From Chloroflexota bacterium (GTDB lineage: Bacteria > Chloroflexota > UBA6077 > CF-72), in contig JAFAPL010001123.1 in assembly GCA_019247135.1 (NCBI GenBank), positions 1 to 6,809 of the forward strand: DNA of 6,809 bases, written 5' to 3'. Both the position numbers and the translations under genes were made by a program. The notes under the pieces were generated by a model. The model worked only from the letters and a program-made list of their open reading frames with translations. It was not told the DNA's origin and ran no database searches. This document shows, one piece after another, positions 1 to 6,342 of this stretch (position 1 is its first letter; the number at the start of each line of letters is the position of its first letter).

Positions 1-445
1 GGCGCTCGTCGGCGCGGAAGCTGTCGAAGAAGGCCTGCTCCAAGCGGCGCGCAATGGTCAGCTCGTCGGTGAGAAAGCGAGGCCAGAAGGTCGGCTCGCC
101 GGTCGAGCCCGACGACACAGCCAGCATGTCGCAGCGCTCGAGCGCGCCCTCGCGACACAGCTCCGCCAGCGAATGCCGCCGCAGGTAGTTGTCTTTCGTG
201 ACCATCGGCAACCGCTGGAAGTTGTCGATTGTCCTGATTGCCGAAGGATCAATATCGCGCTGTCGCAAGAAGTCCCTGTAGGCGGGTACCGAGGAGGCCA
301 CGTCGCGAAAAAGCTCCAACGCACGCTGCCTGGCCGCTCGTTCGTCGTCTGCTCCCGCCAGTGCGTCGTCGAGCGACGTATGGACAAAGGTCTCGAGCGC
401 GTGGAGCGCGCGTTCGCTCTGGGCCGCGGGCGCGGCCAGGGTCAC
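1..445 (-). CDS. Phenylacetate-CoA-ligase-like adenylate-forming enzyme, N-terminal part (cut by window edge)
   Basis: This reading frame starts at a GTG at 445 and runs off the left edge, giving about 148 residues. After a charged helical N-terminus it has VPAYRDFL (about residues 53-60), then LPMVTKDNY (79-87), and then the nucleotide-binding loop VSSGSTGEPTFW (110-121). That order, with LPxxTK followed about 30 residues later by SSGSTGxPT, is typical of the PaaK/coenzyme F390 synthetase branch of the ANL superfamily, which activates a carboxylic acid as an acyl-AMP and usually makes a CoA thioester. Known PaaK-type enzymes have roughly 400-450 residues, so about a third is visible. The acid substrate cannot be told from this part. 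The GTG overlaps the TGA of the peptidase gene (GTGA, 445-442), which indicates translational coupling and supports this start. Only a weak ribosome binding site is visible. Family-level assignment is fairly sure; true phenylacetate specificity is not. Confidence 0.8.
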   Translation of the reverse strand, partial: MTLAAPAAQSERALHALETFVHTSLDDALAGADDERAARQRALELFRDVASSVPAYRDFLRQRDIDPSAIRTIDNFQRLPMVTKDNYLRRHSLAELCREGALERCDMLAVSSGSTGEPTFWPRFLTDELTIARRLEQAFFDSFRADER

Positions 446-2391
446 TCGGCGCGTCCGAGATGGTCGGTGAACCACGCGAGCATGCGTCCGATCAGGTCTG
501 CGCGGTGCGAGGGAGGCCCCACGCGGAGCATGCCGTGAAACTGGCCCGGGTAACGCGCGAACTCCACCTCACAGCCGGCCTGATGCAAAGCCACGAACAT
601 CTGCTCGCCCTGCCCAATCGGGCAGCGCTCGTCGGCCTCGCCGTGCACGATCAGCGTTGGCGTGCGCGTACGATGCGCAAACGTTGACGGTGAGTGCGCC
701 GCGAACGCCTCGCTGGCCTCGTGCGGCTTGCCACCCCACTGGTACAGGCCCCACTCGTGCGAGATGTCGCTCGTGCCATACATCGACTCCAGGTCGAAAC
801 ATGGCGCGCCGCACACGGCGGCCTTGAAGCGATCGGTATGTGAGATCGTCCAGGCCGTCATGAAGCCGCCGTAGCTGTACCCCCAGATGCCCGTGCGCTC
901 GGGGTCGGCATACGGTCGCTCGAGAACGGCATCGACGACCGCCATCAAGTCGAGATAGTCCTCGCCACCCCAATCGCAGCGCACCATTTGAGCGAACTCG
1001 CGACCATACGACCCCGAGCCACGTGGGTTCGAGTACACGACGAGGAAGCCGTGCGTCGCGAGCGTCTGCTGGATCGCGTTGAAACCGAAGCCGTAGTACC
1101 CGTGTGGGCCGCCGTGCACATCCAGGATCACGGGATAGCGTCGGTCGGCATCGAAGTCCGGTGGCTTCAACAGCCAGGCCTGCGTGGTCACACCATTGCG
1201 CTCCACGTCGAAACGCTCCCACTGCGCTGGCGGGTTCGCGTCCAGGAGATCGACGTTGAATCGGCTCACGATCTCGGTCTGCCCGCTGTCTCGGTCGTGC
1301 ACGGCGACCTCGCCGATCAGGCGGAGGCTTGAATGCGCCTGCGCGACATAGCGGTGCCGCGCGTCAATGCTATAGCCGGTGTTCAACGCACCCGCGGCAT
1401 ATTCGCGCTGGACATCCGCCCTGTCGACGTCGAAGCGATAGAACCCGCTCTCGCCTCCATGCACGGCGTGGAACAGGATCGACCGATCGTCGAGCCAGAC
1501 CGGCTGAGAGGGAGGAAGGAGTCCAGGAAAGCCTCCCTCGGGCAGGCACTGCAGGTCCGTTGTCAGCCGCTGAGTCTGGCCGCTGATCGGGTCGAGGATG
1601 AAGAAGTCTGTCTGCGCCGTCGGCGCGGTATCGCCCGCGAACACGATGCGGTCGCCGTTGGGCGACCACGACCAGACGGCGACGGTGCCCTGGGCTGGTC
1701 CGAAACGCTGAAGTGCGCCTGTCGCGGCCTGGATCAGCGCCACTTGGGAATAGATGCCGTTGTGGGTGGCGACCTTCGCCGCGAGTACCTGACCGTCTGG
1801 CGACCAGGCGGGGTAACTGAGGTCGTGCGTTTCGCGCGTGAGCATGCGCCGTTCGCCTCGCTGTACGTCGACGACGAACACCTGGCCGCGCACGTCGTTG
1901 AGAAAACCCTGGCCGTCCTGCTTGTAGTCGAGCCGTCGAGTCACGCGTACTCTGGTGGGTCTGCCGTCGGGTTGCGCTTGCTCCTCGGGATTGTCGGGAT
2001 CGAACGCGGCGACATAGGCCAGCTGCGCGGCATCCGGAGACCAGGCAAGCTGGCCTGGTCGCGGCTGGTGTCGAGTCAGTTCGCGCGCTTCGCCGGGCGT
2101 GCCAATGGGGAGCAGCATGATGGCGTTGCCGCCCGCGCCCCGATCCGAGACGAAGGCCAGCCAGCGACCGTCAGGCGACCAGCGGGGGTCCGTGTTGCGG
2201 CTGCCGCTCGACGTGATGGGGCCCGCGTCCGAGCCGTCGATGCCGCTCAACCAGATCTGGGACGTTCCGCGGTCGTTCTCGGAGTCGGAGCGGCCGACCA
2301 CGTAGGCGAGACGCGTCCCATCGGGTGAGACCTGTGGGTCCGAGGCCGACGTCAGGTCGTAGACGAGCGTTTCGGGTCGAAGCGGCGGCAT
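442..2391 (-). CDS. S9 family serine peptidase (prolyl oligopeptidase / acylaminoacyl-peptidase type)
   Basis: A 649-residue cytosolic peptidase that would cleave short peptides. No signal peptide is visible. The N-terminal half is a beta-propeller with repeated blades of the form WSPDG..LA (for example DPQVSPDGTRLAYV, DPRWSPDGRWLAFVSDR, YPAWSPDGQVLA). The C-terminal half is an alpha/beta-hydrolase: an oxyanion-hole segment DVHGGPHGYYGF near residue 424, NPRGSGSYG, the nucleophile motif GYSYGG with Ser near 506, Asp near 587 in HGEADERCP, and His near 619 in QFHGML. All three catalytic residues are present, and the length fits S9C-type dipeptidyl/acylaminoacyl peptidases. I chose the ATG at 2391; an in-frame GTG at 2415 would add eight residues. 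Neither has a good Shine-Dalgarno sequence. The gene is 81 bp downstream of the persulfide dioxygenase-rhodanese gene, and its stop overlaps the start of the adenylating enzyme. Family is secure; exact peptide specificity is not. Confidence 0.93.
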   Translation of the reverse strand: MPPLRPETLVYDLTSASDPQVSPDGTRLAYVVGRSDSENDRGTSQIWLSGIDGSDAGPITSSGSRNTDPRWSPDGRWLAFVSDRGAGGNAIMLLPIGTPGEARELTRHQPRPGQLAWSPDAAQLAYVAAFDPDNPEEQAQPDGRPTRVRVTRRLDYKQDGQGFLNDVRGQVFVVDVQRGERRMLTRETHDLSYPAWSPDGQVLAAKVATHNGIYSQVALIQAATGALQRFGPAQGTVAVWSWSPNGDRIVFAGDTAPTAQTDFFILDPISGQTQRLTTDLQCLPEGGFPGLLPPSQPVWLDDRSILFHAVHGGESGFYRFDVDRADVQREYAAGALNTGYSIDARHRYVAQAHSSLRLIGEVAVHDRDSGQTEIVSRFNVDLLDANPPAQWERFDVERNGVTTQAWLLKPPDFDADRRYPVILDVHGGPHGYYGFGFNAIQQTLATHGFLVVYSNPRGSGSYGREFAQMVRCDWGGEDYLDLMAVVDAVLERPYADPERTGIWGYSYGGFMTAWTISHTDRFKAAVCGAPCFDLESMYGTSDISHEWGLYQWGGKPHEASEAFAAHSPSTFAHRTRTPTLIVHGEADERCPIGQGEQMFVALHQAGCEVEFARYPGQFHGMLRVGPPSHRADLIGRMLAWFTDHLGRAE

Positions 2392-2438
2392 GTGGCGATG
2401 GTACCGGGCTCCCACGTGACGCCTGGCAACACGGGCTA

Positions 2439-2465
2439 CGGCGGGTAGAGCTCGAGAGACCGCCG
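2439..2465 (-). other. Weak GC-rich inverted repeat between two minus-strand genes
   Basis: The arms CGGCGG (2439-2444) and CCGCCG (2460-2465) can pair around a 15-base loop, beginning 7 bases past the stop of the persulfide dioxygenase-rhodanese gene. There is no T-run after it on the minus strand, so it is not a convincing intrinsic terminator. It could be an intercistronic RNA hairpin that tunes expression of the downstream peptidase, or a chance pairing in GC-rich DNA. It lies in the only sizeable gap (2392-2472) of the minus-strand gene set; nothing else stands out there. Confidence 0.2.
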
Positions 2466-2472
2466 AGTGAAG

Positions 2473-3528
2473 CTAGCGCTCGATCGGCTGACCCGCGTCG
2501 CGCCATGCGGCGGTGCCGCCGACCAGGTTCGCTACCGACGAGTAGCCAACCTGCTTCAAGAACTTCGCGGCACGCAGAGAGCGCGTTCCGCCCTCACACA
2601 CGACCAGGAGACTGCGTTCACGCGGCAATTCATCCAGTCGTAGCGCAAGGTCTGCCTGAGGCACCGATCGAGCCCCCGGTACGTGCCCGGCCGCATACTC
2701 GGTCGGCTCGCGGACATCGAGGAGAAGGGCCTGATTCTCACGCAGCCATGTCGGCGCCTCGTCGACGGAAACGTCAGGCACGTACTGCCCATCGTGTGGC
2801 ATCGCCCAGCCGTAATCTGCCTCGCCGCGATTTGTGGCCAGAATGGCGCTCATATTGAGCGGACGAGCAGGCACCTCACCGGTGGCCCGCAGAAAGTTGT
2901 CCATCGAGAGCTGTAGGACCGGGTTGAACCGCCGCTCGAACCCGATCGTCGAGCTGGGCCGACCACACATGCCTTTGCCGCACGAGCCCTCGAAGTGCGC
3001 CGGGAACACCTCGACGTAGTCCTCGAGGCGCAGCAGGCGGCGAATGCTCTCATACTGGGCTCGCGCGCCCTCGGGTCCGCCGAAGTCGGGTCGTCCGACG
3101 TCGCCGACGAACAGCGTATCGCCACTCAAGACGATCGACGCCATCGGACTCCGCGGCGGGTTGGTGACCAGCAGGCACATCGACTCGGGCCGATGTCCTG
3201 GCGTGTGAACCACGGTCACAATGAGCTGCCCGAGATGCAGCTCCTGCCCATCACGCAGCGGCTCAAATGGAAAACACACGTCGGCTGACTCGTGCAGGTA
3301 CAGGCTCGCGCCAGTCCGTCCGGCGAGGGCGCGATTACCTGAGACGTGATCGGCGTGCAGGTGGGTGTCGATCACGCCGACGATGCGGTAGTCGCGCTCA
3401 CGAGCAAGGTCGATGTACGGGTCGATCTGGAGCTGCGGATCGACGACGAACGCTTCACGACTGCTGCGTGAGGCGATGAAATATGAGGCGCAGCCCGTCT
3501 CGTCGTGCAGAAACTGCTTGAAGTACAT
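2473..3528 (-). CDS. Persulfide dioxygenase-like metallo-beta-lactamase fused to a rhodanese domain
   Basis: A 351-residue cytosolic two-domain protein. Residues about 1-215 are a metallo-beta-lactamase fold with THLHADH (His56, His58, Asp60, His61), His112 in HTPGHRPES, Asp137 in SGDTLFVGDVGRPD, and His178 in PAHFEGS. The GDVGRPD segment and the GSCGKGMCG...STIGFERR.NP stretch (181-203) resemble ETHE1/CstB-type persulfide dioxygenases, which oxidise glutathione or other low-molecular-weight persulfides to sulfite using Fe(II). Residues about 255-351 form one rhodanese domain with LLLDVRE..EYAAGHVPGA and the active-site loop CEGGTRS, Cys311 being the sulfur-accepting residue. Fusion lets persulfide be made or consumed on the same chain, in sulfide detoxification or sulfur recycling. 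The start is well supported: GGGAGG lies 8 bases before the ATG. It sits 29 bp downstream of DUF2277. Domain calls are firm; persulfide dioxygenase activity is inferred from family resemblance, and a plain thiol hydrolase cannot be excluded. Confidence 0.9.
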   Translation of the reverse strand: MYFKQFLHDETGCASYFIASRSSREAFVVDPQLQIDPYIDLARERDYRIVGVIDTHLHADHVSGNRALAGRTGASLYLHESADVCFPFEPLRDGQELHLGQLIVTVVHTPGHRPESMCLLVTNPPRSPMASIVLSGDTLFVGDVGRPDFGGPEGARAQYESIRRLLRLEDYVEVFPAHFEGSCGKGMCGRPSSTIGFERRFNPVLQLSMDNFLRATGEVPARPLNMSAILATNRGEADYGWAMPHDGQYVPDVSVDEAPTWLRENQALLLDVREPTEYAAGHVPGARSVPQADLALRLDELPRERSLLVVCEGGTRSLRAAKFLKQVGYSSVANLVGGTAAWRDAGQPIER

Positions 3529-3536
3529 CCCCGAAA

Positions 3537-3542
3537 CCTCCC
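3537..3542 (-). promoter_or_regulatory. Strong ribosome binding site of the persulfide dioxygenase-rhodanese gene
   Basis: On the minus strand GGGAGG precedes the ATG at 3528 with an 8-base spacer. It is the only textbook Shine-Dalgarno sequence in the window and fixes the start codon of this gene. It lies in the 29-bp gap after the DUF2277 stop. Confidence 0.8.
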
Positions 3543-3557
3543 CGAGCCGCGCGAATT

Positions 3558-3830
3558 CTAACGCTGGATATAACGCTCGCGAGCACGTTCGCGAGCTTTT
3601 CGGGCTTCCTCCTCGCGGTTGCGCGGTGGCGCGGGCGTGGACAGGTCACGAACGAGGCGCGAGGCGGCGAGCGTCACCTCGTCGACAGCCCGAGAAAAGA
3701 CGTGTTCGTTTGCTCGCGAGGGCCGCGTGGTGCCGCTGAGCTTGCGCACGAACTGGATCGCCGCGGCGCGGATCTCGTCATCGGTGGCCGGCGGCTCGAA
3801 ATTGGCGAGGGTCTTGATGCTCCTGCACAT
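3558..3830 (-). CDS. DUF2277 family protein
   Basis: A 90-residue protein of unknown function. It begins MCRSIKTLANFEPPATDDEI, continues with AAAIQFVRKLSG, then PSRANEHVFSRAVDEV, and ends in a strongly charged tail rich in Glu and Arg. This pattern (MC[RK]SI at the N-terminus, FEPPAT, then the F..AVDE helix) is what I know as DUF2277, and the length is usual for the family. The start is the ATG at 3830. The frame stays open upstream for another 1.4 kb, but that is antisense to the next gene and does not look like protein. Cys2 follows the initiator Met, so Met removal would expose an N-terminal cysteine. It is 29 bp upstream of the persulfide dioxygenase-rhodanese gene and probably cotranscribed with it. 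No Shine-Dalgarno sequence is visible. Family assignment is confident; the role is not known. Confidence 0.9.
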   Translation of the reverse strand: MCRSIKTLANFEPPATDDEIRAAAIQFVRKLSGTTRPSRANEHVFSRAVDEVTLAASRLVRDLSTPAPPRNREEEARKARERARERYIQR

Positions 3831-3881
3831 GCTGGATGATTTTGCGCCACGCGCTGCAAACGATGGGCTACGCTCGGACCG
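3831..3881. promoter_or_regulatory. Divergent intergenic region, probable bidirectional promoter
   Basis: Only 51 bp separate the start codons of two diverging genes, so promoters for both must lie here or inside the opposite gene. Neither start has a Shine-Dalgarno sequence. On the plus strand TACGCT (3869-3874) fits the TANNNT minus-10 pattern and ends 7 bases before the ATG at 3882. On the minus strand CAAAAT (3844-3839) lies 8 bases before the ATG at 3830. Both positions would suit leaderless transcripts. I see no good minus-35 boxes and no clear operator, so the individual promoter elements are tentative. Confidence 0.5.
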
Positions 3882-5099
3882 ATGACGCCGCGGCGCGGGC
3901 TGTTGATGGTGGTCGTGCTGCTGGCCGTCCTGCCGTGGGTGGTGAGCGCACAGGAGCAGCCGCAAGCGCCGGCAGGTTACCCGGGCCAGTCCAACACCGT
4001 GCCTGAGGGTTTTCCCACACCTACCACGGCGTTCGAACGGCTGACGCCGAATGACGGCCCGCGTGACCCGGGCAGCCTCGATTGGGCACGGCCGGGCGAG
4101 TACATCGGCGCCAACGTAATCAATGACCTGCGCAGCTTCTCGTCTCAGCAGTATCTTGCGACAACGTACTACTTCTACTGGCATGATCTGACCAACCCCA
4201 CCAGCCGTTCGCGGTTCGAGGGACGCTTCCACATCCCACCCGACCCCGATCACTACAGCTTCCTCCTCCCCGAAACACACCAGCGCGAATTCGACGACAT
4301 GCTGGCCGCCAATCTGGATTTCGTCCTGCCCGTGTACTGGGGCGAGCCCGGCCATCCCGGCAGAACCACCGCCCAGACAGCGCCCCACTATTGGAGCACC
4401 GAGGGCATCCCCGCCATGGTCGATGCACTCGATCGCAACCGCGCCCTCGGCGCGCAGCCCCTCCAGATCGGCATGTTCTATGACACCACCATCCTCGCCA
4501 ACGCGGACCTGACCACGCCCGCCGGCAAGGAGTACTTTTATGTCAACGTGCGCGACTTCTACTCGCGTATTCCGCCTCGCTACTGGGCGGCCATCGACGA
4601 CAAGCCGATCGTCTGGCTGTACGACACCGTGTGGGTGAGTCGCTTCGACCAGTCGAGCATCGACTACCTGTCCGACCGCTTCGCCCAGGACTTCGGCGGG
4701 CTGCGGTTGTACGTGGTGCGCGAGTCGCAATGGCAGGGCTCGAAGGGAGTGGACCCGCCCGCGCCCGTCAGCAGCGACGGCCTGTACGCGTGGGGCGCGG
4801 CGCCGTTTGGCTACAACGACTCGCCCGAGCTCACCGTGGCCGAGGTTGGTCCGGGCTTCAAAAACACTCAGTACTGCACCGGCGGACCAGAGAAGAACTG
4901 CTTCGACGTGGACCGCGAAGACGGAACGCGCTACGAGCGCCAGCTGCAGCAGGCGGCGGTGAGCGGCCGCCACCTGCTGGCGGCCGAGACGTGGAACGAG
5001 TTCTCGGAAGGTACGGACATTCAGGAGACCGTCGAAATGGGCAGGCAGTACATCGACCTGACACGGCGGTACGTGGAGCAGTTCAAGGCGCAGCACTGA
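3882..5099 (+). CDS. Secreted DUF5010 / GH99-like TIM-barrel protein, putative glycoside hydrolase
   Basis: A 405-residue protein with a Sec signal peptide: basic MTPRRG, a hydrophobic stretch (about 7-20) and a VSA|QE cleavage site after residue 23, so it acts outside the cytoplasm. No lipobox is seen. A Pro-rich linker (about 24-60) leads to the domain: ATTYYFYWHD (93-102), MLAANLDFVLPVYWGEP (140-156), IGMFYDTT (196-203), KPIVWLYD (241-248) and, near the end, AAETWNEFSEGTDI (367-380). This strand pattern with acidic residues at strand ends, and the final WNE.xEGT motif, resembles DUF5010 and the GH99/GH71-like barrel families, where Glu residues in this motif help in sugar cleavage or binding. 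Cys332 and Cys340 are the only cysteines in the mature chain and could form a disulfide. The start has no Shine-Dalgarno sequence. Its stop overlaps the next start by one base. The fold family is likely; enzymatic activity and substrate are inference. Confidence 0.7.
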   Translation: MTPRRGLLMVVVLLAVLPWVVSAQEQPQAPAGYPGQSNTVPEGFPTPTTAFERLTPNDGPRDPGSLDWARPGEYIGANVINDLRSFSSQQYLATTYYFYWHDLTNPTSRSRFEGRFHIPPDPDHYSFLLPETHQREFDDMLAANLDFVLPVYWGEPGHPGRTTAQTAPHYWSTEGIPAMVDALDRNRALGAQPLQIGMFYDTTILANADLTTPAGKEYFYVNVRDFYSRIPPRYWAAIDDKPIVWLYDTVWVSRFDQSSIDYLSDRFAQDFGGLRLYVVRESQWQGSKGVDPPAPVSSDGLYAWGAAPFGYNDSPELTVAEVGPGFKNTQYCTGGPEKNCFDVDREDGTRYERQLQQAAVSGRHLLAAETWNEFSEGTDIQETVEMGRQYIDLTRRYVEQFKAQH

Positions 5100-6334
5100 T
5101 GGGTGCTGTGCGGGTTTTGTTGTTGATGCGCACGCGTACGTATCGCGCGAAGGCCTTTCTCGAGGCGGCGGCACGTATCGGCGTGGACGTGACGGTCGCG
5201 ACCGAGCGCGAGCAGCCGCTGTCGACGCTGACGCCCGGCGCGAGCATCGCGCTGCCATTCGACGACGTCCACGCCGCGGAACGCGAGGTCGTTCAATTCA
5301 GCCAGTGCTATCCAGTCACGGCCGTCGTCGGCGTGGACGACGACACAACGGTGCTGGCCGCCCAGCTCGCGGCTCGCTTGCGGCTGCCGCACAACAGCGT
5401 CGATGCCGTCAAAGCGGCACGCTACAAGGACGTGATGCGGCTCGCCCTCTCCGAAGCCGAGCTGCCGTCACCCGAGTTCTGGCTTTTCGCCACGTCGGAT
5501 GACCCCGGAAGATGTGCGCAGGCAGTCAGCTATCCGTGTGTGCTGAAGCCTCTCGCGCTGGCCGCCAGCCGCGGCGTGATCCGTGCCGACAACGCCGAGG
5601 AGTTCGTATCCGCATTTTTGACCACCAGAAACATCATTGAGCAGTCAGAGCTCGCGGAGGACGATCCGGCTCGCACTCAGCTGCTTGTCGAAACCTTCAT
5701 TCCGGGCCGCGAAGTGGCGCTCGAAGGCCTCCTCCGAGAGGGCGAGCTGACCACGCTCGCTATCTTCGACAAGCCCGATCCACTGGACGGGCCGTATTTC
5801 GAGGAGACGATCTACGTGACACCGTCGCGGTTGCCGACGGCGGACCAGGACGCGATCAGGCAGACCGCGGCGCGCGCCGCGGCGGCGCTCGGGTTGCACA
5901 CCGGGCCGCTCCACGCTGAGCTGCGCCTGAACGGCGAGGGCGTATGGGTCGTCGAGGTCGCGGCGCGTTCGATTGGCGGGCTGTGTTCGAGCACGCTGCG
6001 GTTCGGAGAGCGCACGTCGCTCGAGCAGATCATCTTGCGTCAGGCGGCTGGCCTGGAGCTCGGATCAGTCGAGCGGGAACAACGCCCGGCCGGGGTGATG
6101 ATGATTCCGATCCCCGCGGCTGGCCGGCTCGTGGACGTTCACGGCGTCTCCGAGGCCCAAGGCGTCCAGGGCATCGACGAGGTCACCATCAGCATCCCTT
6201 GTGGCGAGCAGGTCGTGCCGCTGCCGTACGCGACGCGCTATCTCGGATTCATCTTCGCGCACGGCGACACGCCCGCCGCCGTGGAAGCCGCGCTGCGCGA
6301 CGCCCATTCGCGCCTCACGTTCGAGATCGCGTAG
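5099..6334 (+). CDS. ATP-grasp domain protein, putative carboxylate-amine ligase
   Basis: A 411-residue cytosolic enzyme. Residues 4-36 form an N-terminal Rossmann-like strand-helix-strand (VRVLLLMRT...GVDVTVATE), followed by a preATP-grasp strand VTAVVGVDDD. The ATP-grasp core has AARYKDVMR (Lys110), YPCVLKPLALAASRGV (Lys150), LVETFIPGREVALEG (195-209), GPLHAEL (269-275) and VWVVEVAARSIGG (282-294), which supply nucleotide and Mg binding residues. A C-terminal part of about 100 residues resembles the last domain of L-amino-acid ligases. Such enzymes form an acyl-phosphate and join it to an amine, often an amino acid; the substrates here are unknown. The ATG overlaps the preceding TGA (TGATG), with a modest AAGG ten bases upstream. 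Upstream the frame is open to about 4631 but only as an out-of-phase reading of the DUF5010-like gene, so 5099 is the start. ATP-grasp membership is firm. Confidence 0.88.
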   Translation: MGAVRVLLLMRTRTYRAKAFLEAAARIGVDVTVATEREQPLSTLTPGASIALPFDDVHAAEREVVQFSQCYPVTAVVGVDDDTTVLAAQLAARLRLPHNSVDAVKAARYKDVMRLALSEAELPSPEFWLFATSDDPGRCAQAVSYPCVLKPLALAASRGVIRADNAEEFVSAFLTTRNIIEQSELAEDDPARTQLLVETFIPGREVALEGLLREGELTTLAIFDKPDPLDGPYFEETIYVTPSRLPTADQDAIRQTAARAAAALGLHTGPLHAELRLNGEGVWVVEVAARSIGGLCSSTLRFGERTSLEQIILRQAAGLELGSVEREQRPAGVMMIPIPAAGRLVDVHGVSEAQGVQGIDEVTISIPCGEQVVPLPYATRYLGFIFAHGDTPAAVEAALRDAHSRLTFEIA

Positions 6335-6342
6335 CTAATTGA
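6335..6342. other. Short convergent gap without terminator
   Basis: Eight AT-leaning bases separate the stop codons of the converging ATP-grasp and NfuA-like genes. No hairpin with a T-run is present, so transcripts from each side probably run into the other gene or end by another mechanism. Confidence 0.5.

Noticed and set aside
58..387. Minus-strand 109-codon frame at the left edge
   Set aside because: It overlaps the adenylating-enzyme frame in another phase; the latter carries the conserved SSGSTGEPT loop.
569..1222. Minus-strand 217-codon frame overlapping the peptidase catalytic domain
   Set aside because: It is the same DNA as the alpha/beta-hydrolase domain read in another phase; no family motif is seen.
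1333..2328. Plus-strand 331-codon open frame antisense to the peptidase gene
   Set aside because: The opposite strand encodes an intact S9 peptidase with all catalytic residues. This frame is Arg/Ala-rich and shows no recognisable domain.
2439..2465. Intrinsic terminator between the persulfide dioxygenase-rhodanese gene and the peptidase
   Set aside because: The stem is only six pairs with a 15-base loop and there is no T-run after it, so I kept it only as a weak inverted repeat.
4631..5098. Upstream extension of the ATP-grasp frame by 156 codons
   Set aside because: It is an out-of-phase reading of the DUF5010-like gene, rich in Arg and Gly with no fold pattern. The ATG at 5099 gives the natural start of the Rossmann-like N-terminus.
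3831..5258. Long minus-strand open frame of about 476 codons upstream of DUF2277
   Set aside because: It is antisense to the clearly coding DUF5010-like and ATP-grasp genes, is low in domain-like pattern and rich in Arg/Ala/Val, as expected from the complementary strand of GC-rich codons. Only the part from the ATG at 3830 matches a protein family.
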